From Flavobacteriales bacterium ALC-1 (GTDB lineage Bacteria; Bacteroidota; Bacteroidia; Flavobacteriales; Flavobacteriaceae): a DNA stretch of 64,000 nt. Location: NCBI GenBank assembly GCA_000171875.1, contig ABHI01000001.1, positions 569,001-633,000 of the forward strand, in the 5' to 3' direction. This document shows, one piece after another, positions 47,094 through 56,542 of this stretch. Numbering within the stretch: position 1 is the first letter of the stretch; each line of letters starts with the position of its first letter. The position numbers were made by a program, and so were the translations under genes. The notes below the pieces were generated by a model. It had not been told where the DNA came from. It made no database searches and saw only the letters and a program-made list of their open reading frames with translations.

Positions 47094-48692
47094 TTATTCT
47101 TTAATAAGCTTTACCGTTTTAGAACCATTAACACCTTCTATTCGTGCAATATAAATTCCAGACTTTATAGATGATGTATTTATTGTTACGTCATTAGTAT
47201 TAGATTCTAAAGTAATAACTTGTTTACCTAAAATATCATATACTGTTATTTTATTAATAATTGAGTTACCAGATATATTCCAATCCCCATTTGTTGGATT
47301 AGGGAATACTTTGACTTGTACTGTTTCAAAATCATTGACACCTAAAGTATTTTTATGAAAATAAATATTATCTAAATAAATTTTCACAGGTACATTTCCA
47401 TCACCTCTTGCTGCTGTAATGACTATTTGAGCAATAGCATTTCTAGCTAAATTAGCTGGAGCACTAGCATCAACAAAGTTATCTAATGGAATATCTAGTG
47501 AAACCCATTGACCACCTTGAGGTGCTTCAGTATGTTGAATAGCACTAGTTTCACCAGCACCACCATCATGATTTGATAGTTTAATATTTAAAACCTGACC
47601 TGCAGGTAGTGGGTTATCAATATAATAATCTAAATGAAATGTTGAAAAAGTCGTCGCATCAAATGCTGCTCCAGCAAAATCAATACCTGCAAATACCTGA
47701 CCTGAAGCTACATCCATTAATTTTGAAGCATTACCATCAACTACTACGTCATTAATTCGAGCTGAAGATGGCCCCCAATCTGGACCCCATTGATTAACAC
47801 TAATATCAGAATATGCATCACTAAAAACAGATACTACATCTGCAGCAGGTCTATTTGGTGGTGAAGGAGCTGCCATGGATGGTCCACTTATTGCAAAAGA
47901 TACTGTATAGGTTTCCGTAACATTACCATTTTGGGAAGTCACCACTACTGTTGCATCACCTGGAATTGCTGAAGCTTGAGTAATATTTACACTCATAGCA
48001 TTAGAATCTGTTGGTGTTGCAGTTGTGATTTGTGGAACTACTGTTGTTCCAGGAGCTAAATCTACATTATAATTAAACACTCCAGAAGCAAATCCATCTA
48101 ATGGGGATCCATCAACTTCTAAAGCACTCAAAGTAGCATCAGAACCTGCTACTGTTGGGTTTTTCCAGAAATATAAGTTATCTACATAAATAGCATCCGT
48201 AGATCCATTACCGCCATCAAACTTAAATTGTATTGCTGAAGAAAGATCTCCTGTAATTCCAGTAACAGGAATATCTACACTCGTCCAAGTACCAGCGCCT
48301 GAGTTTGTAATTGGGTGTGCAATTTCTCCACCTGAACTAATTACAAAGACATTAGGGTTAAATGCATTATTTATCCAAATATCAACGTGTAAAAATTCCA
48401 TTGTTGAAATATCCTGAGTACTTCCAAATTGATTTCCTTGATAATTAAAGTTCGGATAAGCTAATACTAAATCACCAGTACCTGGATCAAAAGCAGTATT
48501 AGCTGTAGCAAAACCAGCTTGACCCCAATTTGGATTGAAATCTGAACCACCTACATCAGTATATGCACCACTAAATATCGAAATCACATCACCAGCGTCT
48601 CTAGCAGGAGGTGTTGTTGGATTATCTGTTGGTGATTGGGAGAACCCAAAAGTTACAGCCAACAGCATAAATAGAAAAGTAATTTTTTTCAT
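47094..48692 (-). CDS. T9SS-secreted protein with two CBM-like domains and a cadherin-like beta sandwich
   Basis: 532 residues. Signal peptide (FMLLAVTFGFSQ), first beta-sandwich CBM-like domain (about 30-185: GDVISIFSGAYTDV ... IYVDNLYFWKN), a cadherin-like beta-sandwich repeat (about 190-275: DATLSALEVDGSPLDGF), second CBM-like domain (about 285-450: DVVSVFSDAYSDI ... IYLDNIYFHKN), then a type A T9SS C-terminal sorting domain (VKVFPNPTNGDWNI ... SGIYIARI). No catalytic motif. The same domain signature ends the surface lipoprotein at 60964, so this is probably a secreted glycan-binding protein for laminarin. The 280-base upstream region holds a palindrome. Confidence 0.85.
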   Translation of the reverse strand: MKKITFLFMLLAVTFGFSQSPTDNPTTPPARDAGDVISIFSGAYTDVGGSDFNPNWGQAGFATANTAFDPGTGDLVLAYPNFNYQGNQFGSTQDISTMEFLHVDIWINNAFNPNVFVISSGGEIAHPITNSGAGTWTSVDIPVTGITGDLSSAIQFKFDGGNGSTDAIYVDNLYFWKNPTVAGSDATLSALEVDGSPLDGFASGVFNYNVDLAPGTTVVPQITTATPTDSNAMSVNITQASAIPGDATVVVTSQNGNVTETYTVSFAISGPSMAAPSPPNRPAADVVSVFSDAYSDISVNQWGPDWGPSSARINDVVVDGNASKLMDVASGQVFAGIDFAGAAFDATTFSTFHLDYYIDNPLPAGQVLNIKLSNHDGGAGETSAIQHTEAPQGGQWVSLDIPLDNFVDASAPANLARNAIAQIVITAARGDGNVPVKIYLDNIYFHKNTLGVNDFETVQVKVFPNPTNGDWNISGNSIINKITVYDILGKQVITLESNTNDVTINTSSIKSGIYIARIEGVNGSKTVKLIKE

Positions 48693-48909
48693 AATAATTG
48701 TTTTTAATGTTAGTTATTTGCCTATTAGTTATTCTTCAATTTTTTAACACAAAAATTGTTGTTTCGTAAATTTAAAGAATGTTATCTGTGAATTTCATAA
48801 TTCTACCACTACAAAAATCATACATCTATAACATTTTAGACTTATTGGATAAAAAAGCTCAAAGCATTAATAAAACAAAGGCTTTATACACATTTTAAGT
48901 ATTGTTTAC

Positions 48910-48931
48910 ACATTAACTGTATGGTTAATGT
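48910..48931. promoter_or_regulatory. Palindrome upstream of the T9SS protein gene (candidate operator)
   Basis: ACATTAAC-N6-GTTAATGT, perfect 8-bp arms, with a direct repeat TACACATT just to the left (about 48888 and 48907). It lies in the 280-base gap 48693-48972 between the last GH17 gene and the T9SS protein gene; otherwise that gap shows no ORF. Confidence 0.45.
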
Positions 48932-48972
48932 TTGGTTATTTTTAGCTCTTGTATAGGTTTTTTAAAACTGAG

Positions 48973-49863
48973 CTAATACTTCAATTTCTCATTATTATCC
49001 CAAATTCCCCAAAAAGCACCTACATCACCTTCACCACCAACTTTCCAAGATTCATCAAATGATGAAAAATAAAAGATTTCAATATCTTCTTCCTGAGACC
49101 ATTTTTGTGTATTGATAAAATACTTAATAGCATTTTCTTCAGAAGGGAATGCCCCTTGCAACGGAGTACCTTCGCTTGGCCAACCAGTTTCGGTAATAAT
49201 TACTTTTTTGCCATTGCCTGCGCGTAATGCTTTATTATACATATCCTTCATATAAAGGATTGAATAGTCTAAATCACAGCCCTCCCAAAATGGATAGCAA
49301 TTGGCTAAAATAATATCACAGGCCTCAGTAATTGCAGGCCGTTCTTGAAATTCATAATAGGCATCTACATAACCTACTGGAATATTTAAATTCTTTATTG
49401 AGCCTTTAACATAATAGATCTTCTCTAGAAGTTCTTCTTCATTTAAATCCCCTCTATACATCACCTCATTACCAACAGCAGCAATATCTACATAACCTTG
49501 CTTTGCTAAATTGATTAAGCCTTCAAGTTCTTTTTTGTTGATTTTTGGATCATCACCTAACCATGCTCCTACTAAGGTTTTCATACCCATTTCTTTAGCG
49601 ATTTTTGGCAGGAGTTCATTTCCGTCAGTACAAGAAAATGAACGAATCCATTTGGTATAAGGCTTCATTACCTCTAAACGACGGCGTATTTGCTCTTCTG
49701 ACAATTGATCTCCAGGTTCTTGTCCTTCTTCATATGGGCTAGAACATAAACCATGTACACCAGACTTTAAAGTTTCTCTAAACAACTTTCTTAAATCTTC
49801 AATTGACATGCCAGCATAATCAATAGATGCTAAAGCGAAAAATTTTTCTTCTCTGAAAGACAT
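48973..49863 (-). CDS. GH17 beta-1,3-glucanase without signal peptide (copy 1)
   Basis: 296 residues. Family GH17 (clan GH-A) (beta/alpha)8 barrel: acid/base E133 in AAVGNEVMYRGDL and nucleophile E225 in IITETGWPSEG, plus VGYVDAYYEF and YPFWEGC. No signal peptide or lipobox at the N-terminus (MSFREEKFFALASIDY), so it should work in the cytosol on imported laminarioligosaccharides. It is a close paralogue of the gene 20 bases upstream. Whether it is endo-, exo-acting or a transglycosidase cannot be told from the sequence. Confidence 0.9.
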   Translation of the reverse strand: MSFREEKFFALASIDYAGMSIEDLRKLFRETLKSGVHGLCSSPYEEGQEPGDQLSEEQIRRRLEVMKPYTKWIRSFSCTDGNELLPKIAKEMGMKTLVGAWLGDDPKINKKELEGLINLAKQGYVDIAAVGNEVMYRGDLNEEELLEKIYYVKGSIKNLNIPVGYVDAYYEFQERPAITEACDIILANCYPFWEGCDLDYSILYMKDMYNKALRAGNGKKVIITETGWPSEGTPLQGAFPSEENAIKYFINTQKWSQEEDIEIFYFSSFDESWKVGGEGDVGAFWGIWDNNEKLKY

Positions 49864-49883
49864 AACAATACGTTTATCTTTTA

Positions 49884-50801
49884 TTAACTGTATTTAAGTT
49901 TTTCATGTTTATCCCAAAGTCCCCAATAGGCTCCAACATCACCTTCATCACCTGTTTTCCATGATTCATCAAATGATGAAAAGTAAAAAATAGGGATATC
50001 ATTTTCTTTTGTCCAATTTACAGCGTCTATAAAATATTTCATTGCTGCAGGATCACTTGCAACAGCTCCTTCAAAACTACCACCTTCACTAGGCCATCCT
50101 GTTTCCGTAATAATAATTGGTTTCCCTTGAGCTGCATCCACAACTTGACCGTACATCGCTTGCATGTGACCAAGAGCGTACTCTATTGGACAACCTTCCC
50201 AAAAAGGATATAAATTAGCCAATACAACATCGGTATGTTCAACCAATTCCGGATGTCGAGAAAACTCATAATAAGCATCTACATAACCCACAGGAATATC
50301 TAAACCAGACAATGCTTCTTTAACACGTTTTATATAACCTAATAATTCTTCTAAAGACAAATCATTACGGTACAAAACTTCATTTCCTACTGCTGCTACA
50401 TCTACATGACCTGCTTTTGCTAAAGCAATTAAACCTTCTATTTCTTTTTCGTTATCTTCTTTATCATCACTTAACCAAGCTCCAACCAGTGTTTTTAGGC
50501 CTTGTTTTTTAGCGGCTACAGGCACATGTTCATTACCTTCAATACATGAAAAAGAACGAATAGCTTCTACATGAGGTTTTAAAATTTTAACACGACGCTC
50601 AACTTGTTCAAAACTGATATCATCACCAGGGTTTTGCCCATCTTCATACATACTAAAGCATATGCCATGAAAACCTTCATTCATCGTTTTACCCCATAAG
50701 GTTTTTAATTCTTCTAATGATAGTTGAGATGCATCTATACCTTCAGTTTGTATCTGACTATAGCGTTTATAATTATAATATGATTTTTCTCTATAAGACA
50801 T
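49884..50801 (-). CDS. GH17 beta-1,3-glucanase without signal peptide (copy 2)
   Basis: 305 residues, GH17. Acid/base E141 in AAVGNEVLYRNDL and nucleophile E233 in IITETGWPSEG are intact, with YPFWEGCP and a closing WGLWDKHEKLKYS. No export signal (MSYREKSYYNYKRYSQ), so cytosolic. Direct neighbour of the MFS sugar symporter (21-base gap) and of its paralogue, which share IRSFSC, LKTLVGAWL-type and FYFSSFDESWK stretches; evidently a tandem duplication followed by divergence. Confidence 0.9.
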   Translation of the reverse strand: MSYREKSYYNYKRYSQIQTEGIDASQLSLEELKTLWGKTMNEGFHGICFSMYEDGQNPGDDISFEQVERRVKILKPHVEAIRSFSCIEGNEHVPVAAKKQGLKTLVGAWLSDDKEDNEKEIEGLIALAKAGHVDVAAVGNEVLYRNDLSLEELLGYIKRVKEALSGLDIPVGYVDAYYEFSRHPELVEHTDVVLANLYPFWEGCPIEYALGHMQAMYGQVVDAAQGKPIIITETGWPSEGGSFEGAVASDPAAMKYFIDAVNWTKENDIPIFYFSSFDESWKTGDEGDVGAYWGLWDKHEKLKYS

Positions 50802-50822
50802 TTACTTTTTTAATTTGATTAT

Positions 50823-52388
50823 TTATAATTCTCCTCTTCGTTTTACCAATTCTTCTTTTATTTCCATAGCACGATTCTCATCAAGATTATACTTCCACAT
50901 CACCCATATAGCTAATGCTGCTGTAAGTGATGGCACTATTATATCGGCAATCCTAAGGTTATTCATTGTCTCTATTGATTGCTCTGTAACATTGGGGTCA
51001 AATCCTACGATACTTAAAATCACACCACCTAAAACAAGAGCTATCGATTGGCCTATTTTAACCATCAACCAATAGATTGCACCAAACGTCCCTTCTTTTC
51101 TAGGCATACCATTTTCTAATTCATCTAAATCACAAACATCTGCAGTCATAGACATCATTAATGTAAATAACCCTCCCATACCAAAAGCAAATAATGGAAT
51201 CGGCAGAAATATTAGCCAAGGCACCTCACCATTAGGGTCTATACTAAACCATGACATTCCGATATTTTCAAGTACTGGATTTAATGATTCGAATAGAGAA
51301 CCTACTCCTGAATTTAAACTCTTTCCTAATCCAGTTTGATTAAATTGACTATTTAATTCTTTATCAAATCCCCACCATTTAAGTATATATCCAATTATTG
51401 ACAAGGCAGTAGAAATTATAAAAGCCTTCTTTTTACCCCATTTATTAGCCATTCTTGTTATAATAGGTATTACAATAAAAGCTGTAATTATTGCATTAAT
51501 TGTATTAAACCATGCAGGCCAAGTTCCTGCTACTTCATAACTTCCGCTATACATATAAAAAACAATGATAAAAACACCAAATGCCGCTACAAGTTGAAAA
51601 CCATTAAAGACTAAAAATGTTGCCCCACATAACTTCATAAAAGGTTTGTTTTTTGCAACTTGCCTAATTCCTGCCAACAATTCTTTCATATTAGCAGCTA
51701 ATGATTTGAAGTTAATCTCTTTTCTATTCTCCATATGTGAAGAATCTATACCTTTACAAAAGAATGCTGGTAAAATTCCAAAAACTATACACATAGCCCC
51801 AACAATAAGTGCCATTGTTCTTACACCTTCTGTTTGCGTATTAAATGTATTCGTATCTGGTATAATTACATACAACCATGGCACAATCATCCAAGCTATT
51901 TGACCCATGGTGTTAGAAAATGCCATTAAACGTGTACGTTCATTATAATCTGAAGTCATCTCATAACCAAGTCCTACAAGAGGTGTTGCGAACATTGTGT
52001 TACCAATAAGAAATAATAATTGAATAACCATTACATGCCATATTATGTAGGACTGTGAAGCATTATCATCAATTTGCCACATTAAAAAGAAAAGAATACC
52101 GCTAATAATCGCTCCAACAAAAATATAAGGTCTTCTTCTACCCCATTTAGATTTAGTATTATCAGAAATAAAACCCATTATTGGATCTGTTATCGAATCG
52201 AATATCCTTGGCAAACCACCTAAAAGGCCAGCCCACAAAGGGTCAACACCCCAAGCAGTTAATAAGAAGAATTGAATAAATACCCCGAGAGTTCCGGGTA
52301 AAATATTCAATATAAAATGACCTGCACCAAAGGCGGCTTTTTGCCCTACTGGCACTTTATCTTTTGCTGCTGTTTTTACGTTTGACAT
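50823..52388 (-). CDS. GPH-type MFS sugar:cation symporter
   Basis: 521 residues, 12 predicted membrane helices. The N-terminal GAGHFILNILPGTLGVFIQFFLL and GGLPRIFDSITDPIMGFISDNTKSKWGRRRPYIF (Asp and basic residues after helix 2) are hallmarks of the glycoside-pentoside-hexuronide:cation symporter family, as is the later GTFGAIYWLMVKIGQSIAL. Probably brings gluco-oligosaccharides from periplasm to cytosol, where the neighbouring GH17 and phosphorylase act. A large loop near residues 330-390 is unusual for the family. Confidence 0.9.
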   Translation of the reverse strand: MSNVKTAAKDKVPVGQKAAFGAGHFILNILPGTLGVFIQFFLLTAWGVDPLWAGLLGGLPRIFDSITDPIMGFISDNTKSKWGRRRPYIFVGAIISGILFFLMWQIDDNASQSYIIWHVMVIQLLFLIGNTMFATPLVGLGYEMTSDYNERTRLMAFSNTMGQIAWMIVPWLYVIIPDTNTFNTQTEGVRTMALIVGAMCIVFGILPAFFCKGIDSSHMENRKEINFKSLAANMKELLAGIRQVAKNKPFMKLCGATFLVFNGFQLVAAFGVFIIVFYMYSGSYEVAGTWPAWFNTINAIITAFIVIPIITRMANKWGKKKAFIISTALSIIGYILKWWGFDKELNSQFNQTGLGKSLNSGVGSLFESLNPVLENIGMSWFSIDPNGEVPWLIFLPIPLFAFGMGGLFTLMMSMTADVCDLDELENGMPRKEGTFGAIYWLMVKIGQSIALVLGGVILSIVGFDPNVTEQSIETMNNLRIADIIVPSLTAALAIWVMWKYNLDENRAMEIKEELVKRRGEL

Positions 52389-52404
52389 AATTGTTAGTAT
52401 TTAG

Positions 52405-53889
52405 TTAGTATTTTATCGTTTGTATAGCTTGTGCACTAATAGTAATATCTACCTCTTTATCATTAATGTTTAATTTGAAAGTTTTAGCTTCTTCACCTTC
52501 ATTAAAAACCACAACTACAATTGAACCATCTAAATTTTTTGCTGCTGTAACCATTAATGCATCATCTGTTTTTTCTACACCTATGACTTCTGCTCCAGGT
52601 CTTATATATTTACTAAAGTGCGACATGGTATAATACAATGGTGTAAAATATACCTCATCCGCATCGGGATCTACAATTACTGGTGCAATGCACCAATTTT
52701 TAAACCAATTAGGGCCGCCCTCTTTATCTAAAACCATATTCCAATCTACCCAACCGTCAACCCAATTGTTGAGACAACCAATAATGTCTCTTGCATAACG
52801 ATTAACTGGTGCATATTTTGGATGCAAATGCTTGTCTTTCTCTGGCGCCCATGTCCATCCCCAATCCGTAGCTTCTTTTTTCCAATACCATGCGTCATCT
52901 TTCCACACAGGTGTTTCTGCATCTACACAAGCTTCTGACTGAATTAAAAATTTATTAGGTGCTTTTTTATGTGCATACTGCAATTCCTCGGGAAAAACTT
53001 CAAAAGTACTTGCATACCAATGAATTGCTGTTCCGTCAAAGTATTTTGAAGTTTCTTCATTTTTAAATTGAGAATCTACCCATTCTTTTAAATGCTCTCT
53101 ATTTTGATCGTATCCTAAAATTTTTAAATCTCCTTTTCCATCTGCTTCTAGCTTAGGTCCTAAATAATTTTGAACAAAATTGGTCATTTCATCTGGTGAA
53201 TAATGCATGCTTTCCCAATTGTTACCATTACCAAGAGGTTCATTCTCTACGGTAAATCCCCAAATATCTATACCTTCAGCTTTGTAAGCATCAACATATT
53301 TTGAAAAAAATAATGCCCAAGTATCATAATATTCTGGTAGCAACTTACCGCCTACCCATTCTTTATTATCTTTCATCCAAGGTGAGGCTGTCCAGGGTGA
53401 AGCGAAGATGTTAAAGCCATCTTTTGATGCTGCCATAGCATCTTTAATAAATGGTATTAAATCGTCTTTATCTTCTTGGATTGTAAAATGCTCTAATTCT
53501 TTATCCCCTTCAACAGGTGCATAAGAATATTGACCTAATGAAAAATCACAAGAATTCATATGAGTTCTTGTAAGAGAGTATGCAGCGCCAGATTCACCAA
53601 AATATGCTTCAATAATTTTAGCTCTATTTTCTTTACTTAATTTATTTAATAAATATGCTGATGACTCTGTAAATGCGCCTCCAAATCCCGAAATCGTTTG
53701 AAATTTTTGATTTGGCAAAATAGTTATAGTTGATAATGAATCTACAGCAGAAAATTTATCGATTTTAGTCAATTGATTTCCACTTGCAGAAGTTTCATAA
53801 ACCTCAACTATTAATTCTTCCTGTTTTTCAGTACATCCCATAATTATGACAGCTAAAAAAAAGATTGCTATATTTTGAAATAACTTCAT
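52405..53889 (-). CDS. GH30 lipoprotein (probable exo-beta-1,6-glucanase)
   Basis: 494 residues from ATG 53889 (MKLFQNIAIFFLAVIIMGC), giving a lipoprotein signal with Cys19. GH30 barrel plus C-terminal beta domain: FQTISGFGGAFTESSAYL, SPWTASPWMKDN, acid/base E217 in GFTVENEPLGN, and nucleophile E319 in FLIQSEACVD, with SHFSKYIRPGA leading to the C-terminal sandwich. In marine flavobacterial laminarin loci GH30 enzymes remove beta-1,6-linked glucose branches (family knowledge); that activity is inferred here from context. Sits between GH17 lipoprotein and MFS genes. Confidence 0.92.
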   Translation of the reverse strand: MKLFQNIAIFFLAVIIMGCTEKQEELIVEVYETSASGNQLTKIDKFSAVDSLSTITILPNQKFQTISGFGGAFTESSAYLLNKLSKENRAKIIEAYFGESGAAYSLTRTHMNSCDFSLGQYSYAPVEGDKELEHFTIQEDKDDLIPFIKDAMAASKDGFNIFASPWTASPWMKDNKEWVGGKLLPEYYDTWALFFSKYVDAYKAEGIDIWGFTVENEPLGNGNNWESMHYSPDEMTNFVQNYLGPKLEADGKGDLKILGYDQNREHLKEWVDSQFKNEETSKYFDGTAIHWYASTFEVFPEELQYAHKKAPNKFLIQSEACVDAETPVWKDDAWYWKKEATDWGWTWAPEKDKHLHPKYAPVNRYARDIIGCLNNWVDGWVDWNMVLDKEGGPNWFKNWCIAPVIVDPDADEVYFTPLYYTMSHFSKYIRPGAEVIGVEKTDDALMVTAAKNLDGSIVVVVFNEGEEAKTFKLNINDKEVDITISAQAIQTIKY

Positions 53890-53916
53890 ACTTAACACTT
53901 TTATGGTTAATAAAAT

Positions 53917-55182
53917 TTAATTTATTGATGGTACTTGCACATCCTTCATTACCGCATCTTTTTCACCATTATAGGTTTTAGTTATGGGGTTTCCATTTCT
54001 GGTTAATCCATAAAACGTCCCTTTATCTACCTCATCCCAAAGGGCATATTTCGCTTTTCCATCAACTGTAAATAATCCAAAGTGCTTTTCAGAATTCCCC
54101 GGATTATCCCCACCTTTCCATGGCTCGTCAAAACCTTCAAAATAAAAACACGACATTCCTGCTTTGTTGGTCCAATCGCGCATATGCTTGTAATACAATG
54201 CTTCTTTATATTCATCACATGCTTTGGATCCATTAGCTCCATAATGACCGTCTGAAAAACTCGCCCAACCGGTTTCACCTATGTGTATTGGTTTATTTAC
54301 ACCAAGGCTATCCATGTACTTTTTAACATTTTTGTACTGTGTAATGGCATATTCTTTTGCTCTTAACATAGAGGCATCTATTTTCTCTATATCTGTCATT
54401 TCTTCTTTTGCAAAAGGTTTTTTCCAAAATTCTGGCTGATAGTGGGTATCATGCATAGGGTAGGTATGCATTGAAATAAAGTCAACAGCTTTTATCAATT
54501 TATTTAAGTCTTCGACATGGTACTCATCTCCACCACCTCCCCAAGAGGCAAAATTATCAGAACTTGTAACCCATAAATCTTTAGAAAGTTTGCCTTCTTT
54601 TTTCAATTCTTGAAGATGATTCACCCATTTTAAAATAACATTAGGTTGCACATAATAAGGAGTTGCCCATTTCACCATGGCTTCATTACCAACAGCAATA
54701 ACTTTAACAATCTCTGGGTATTTATTAGCCAAACGAACCGCTTCTTCTATCTGGGGCTTATTGGCTTCGCTTTCTTCATTATGATCGGGTTCTATATCTG
54801 TCCATGCATTTTTGCAATCAATCCAAGCACCAAGCATCACATACATCTCAAAGGCTGAGTCCTCTTGCTTTAATTCAGATATAGCTTGTAATAAATTTGC
54901 AGCTTGTGGTTTGTGAACTTTGTAAGTACGTAATACTTTTATGTCTATTGCAGACAAAAGCTTAAGATCTTCTTTAAGCTCATCTAATGTAGGTTCAATA
55001 CTATGATCTGTATACCTATAGCCACCATAAGACATTGCTAAAAATTCTGGATTACCTAAAATATCCTTGGCTGTTAATTGACGTTCTGACTGCATCTGAT
55101 CTTTAGACTTAGATTTTTGATTACAGGACCAAATAAAAATTGATACAACTACAGCTATAAAAATATATCTATTCAACTTCAT
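53917..55182 (-). CDS. GH17 lipoprotein (copy A)
   Basis: 421 residues. Lipoprotein signal with Cys20 (SIFIWSC). GH17-type barrel: acid/base E167 in VIAVGNEAMVKWA, nucleophile E303 in IHIGETGWASFS, also FISMHTYPMHD and GMSCFYFEGFDEPWK. Likely attached to the periplasmic or outer face and trimming laminarin or its oligosaccharides. Paired with a very similar GH17 lipoprotein 55 bases upstream. Diverges from the two cytosolic GH17 genes in the same locus, so the two pairs have separate origins. Confidence 0.9.
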   Translation of the reverse strand: MKLNRYIFIAVVVSIFIWSCNQKSKSKDQMQSERQLTAKDILGNPEFLAMSYGGYRYTDHSIEPTLDELKEDLKLLSAIDIKVLRTYKVHKPQAANLLQAISELKQEDSAFEMYVMLGAWIDCKNAWTDIEPDHNEESEANKPQIEEAVRLANKYPEIVKVIAVGNEAMVKWATPYYVQPNVILKWVNHLQELKKEGKLSKDLWVTSSDNFASWGGGGDEYHVEDLNKLIKAVDFISMHTYPMHDTHYQPEFWKKPFAKEEMTDIEKIDASMLRAKEYAITQYKNVKKYMDSLGVNKPIHIGETGWASFSDGHYGANGSKACDEYKEALYYKHMRDWTNKAGMSCFYFEGFDEPWKGGDNPGNSEKHFGLFTVDGKAKYALWDEVDKGTFYGLTRNGNPITKTYNGEKDAVMKDVQVPSIN

Positions 55183-55237
55183 AATTTAGTCTTTATAAGT
55201 TTTCTTAATACTACTTTTCTTTATTCAATAATCGCCA

Positions 55238-56530
55238 TTATCTGCTTGCCATAACCTCTTCTTCAGATGGCGGTACTAACACATCTACCATTAACGATTT
55301 ATATTCGCCTTTATAAGTTTTAGAGATGGAATTACCATTTCTAGTTAAATTTTTGAAAATACCTTTATCTACTAGATCCCAAATTGGGTATTTTGCTTTT
55401 CCATCAATTGTAAACAATCCGAAATGATTTTCTGATCCTTTAGGGTTATGTTCATCCTTCCACTTCTCATTAAAAGCTTCAAAATAGAAACAAGAAATAC
55501 CAGCTTTATTGGTCCAATCTCTCATTTGCTTATAATACAATCCTTGCTTATACTCATCCGTTGCCTTAGAACCTTTAGGCCCATAATGTCCATTAGACAT
55601 GGTTGCCCAACCCGTTTCACCAATATGTATTGGTTTATTTACACCTATACTTCTCATGTAGTTTGTAACACTATCATAATGTTTCTTTGAGAACTTAATC
55701 GCCCGTTCCATAGCATTATTAATTTTCTCAATACCTGGTAGATCTTTTTCGCTCTCTGGCACACCCCAAAATTCAGGATTATAATGCGAATTATGATAGG
55801 GATATGTATGCATCGAAATATAATCTACCGCTCTTATCAATTCATTTAAATCTTCGACATGATAACGATCTTCACCACCACCCCAAGACGCAAAATCATC
55901 TGAACTCGTAATCCATAAATCTTTAGGTAATTTATTTTCTTTCTTTAAATCCTGTAAATGATTTACCCATTTTAAAATAACATTAGGTTGCACATAATAG
56001 CTCTCGGCCCATTTAACCATAGCCTCATTACCTACCGCTATAATCTTTACAATATCTGGATATTGATTAGCTAATGATACAGCTCTATCTATTTCACCAG
56101 CATTGTTTGGACTCTCTACATGATGATTAACAGGTTGATCCGTCCATGCGTTAAGGCAGTCAATCCACGCTCCTAACATTACATACATTTCGAAACTTGA
56201 ATCTTCTTTCTTTAGCTCTGAAATTGCTTTCAAAATATTTGAAGCATGAGGTAATGGGGTTTGAACATTGTAGGTTCTAACAATTTTAATACCCATTGCA
56301 GAAAGTATTTTTAAATCATCTTTTAATTCTGAAATTGTAGGTTGACTATCCCTAGATTTTTCACGGTAACCACCATACGAAATGGCTAAGTAATCTGGAT
56401 TTCCTAATATATCTTTAGCTGTCACTTTTTTCTCTGTTTGGGTTGTAGACGCTATGTCTTTATTATTTTCATTGCAACACATCACAAATGCCATAAATAC
56501 AATTAGCAATATGATTGTGCGTGTTTTCAT
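55238..56530 (-). CDS. GH17 lipoprotein (copy B)
   Basis: 430 residues. Lipoprotein signal (MAFVMCC, Cys18 or 19) and GH17 barrel with acid/base E169 in IIAVGNEAMVKWA and nucleophile E305 in IHIGETGWATMS; YISMHTYPYHN and GISCFYFEAFNEKWK also match copy A. Shared stretches such as TAKDILGNP and NVILKWVNHLQ show recent duplication. It follows the phosphorylase gene by 12 bases, so it belongs to the same transcript. Confidence 0.9.
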   Translation of the reverse strand: MKTRTIILLIVFMAFVMCCNENNKDIASTTQTEKKVTAKDILGNPDYLAISYGGYREKSRDSQPTISELKDDLKILSAMGIKIVRTYNVQTPLPHASNILKAISELKKEDSSFEMYVMLGAWIDCLNAWTDQPVNHHVESPNNAGEIDRAVSLANQYPDIVKIIAVGNEAMVKWAESYYVQPNVILKWVNHLQDLKKENKLPKDLWITSSDDFASWGGGEDRYHVEDLNELIRAVDYISMHTYPYHNSHYNPEFWGVPESEKDLPGIEKINNAMERAIKFSKKHYDSVTNYMRSIGVNKPIHIGETGWATMSNGHYGPKGSKATDEYKQGLYYKQMRDWTNKAGISCFYFEAFNEKWKDEHNPKGSENHFGLFTIDGKAKYPIWDLVDKGIFKNLTRNGNSISKTYKGEYKSLMVDVLVPPSEEEVMASR

Positions 56531-56542
56531 CTTTCTAGTTTC

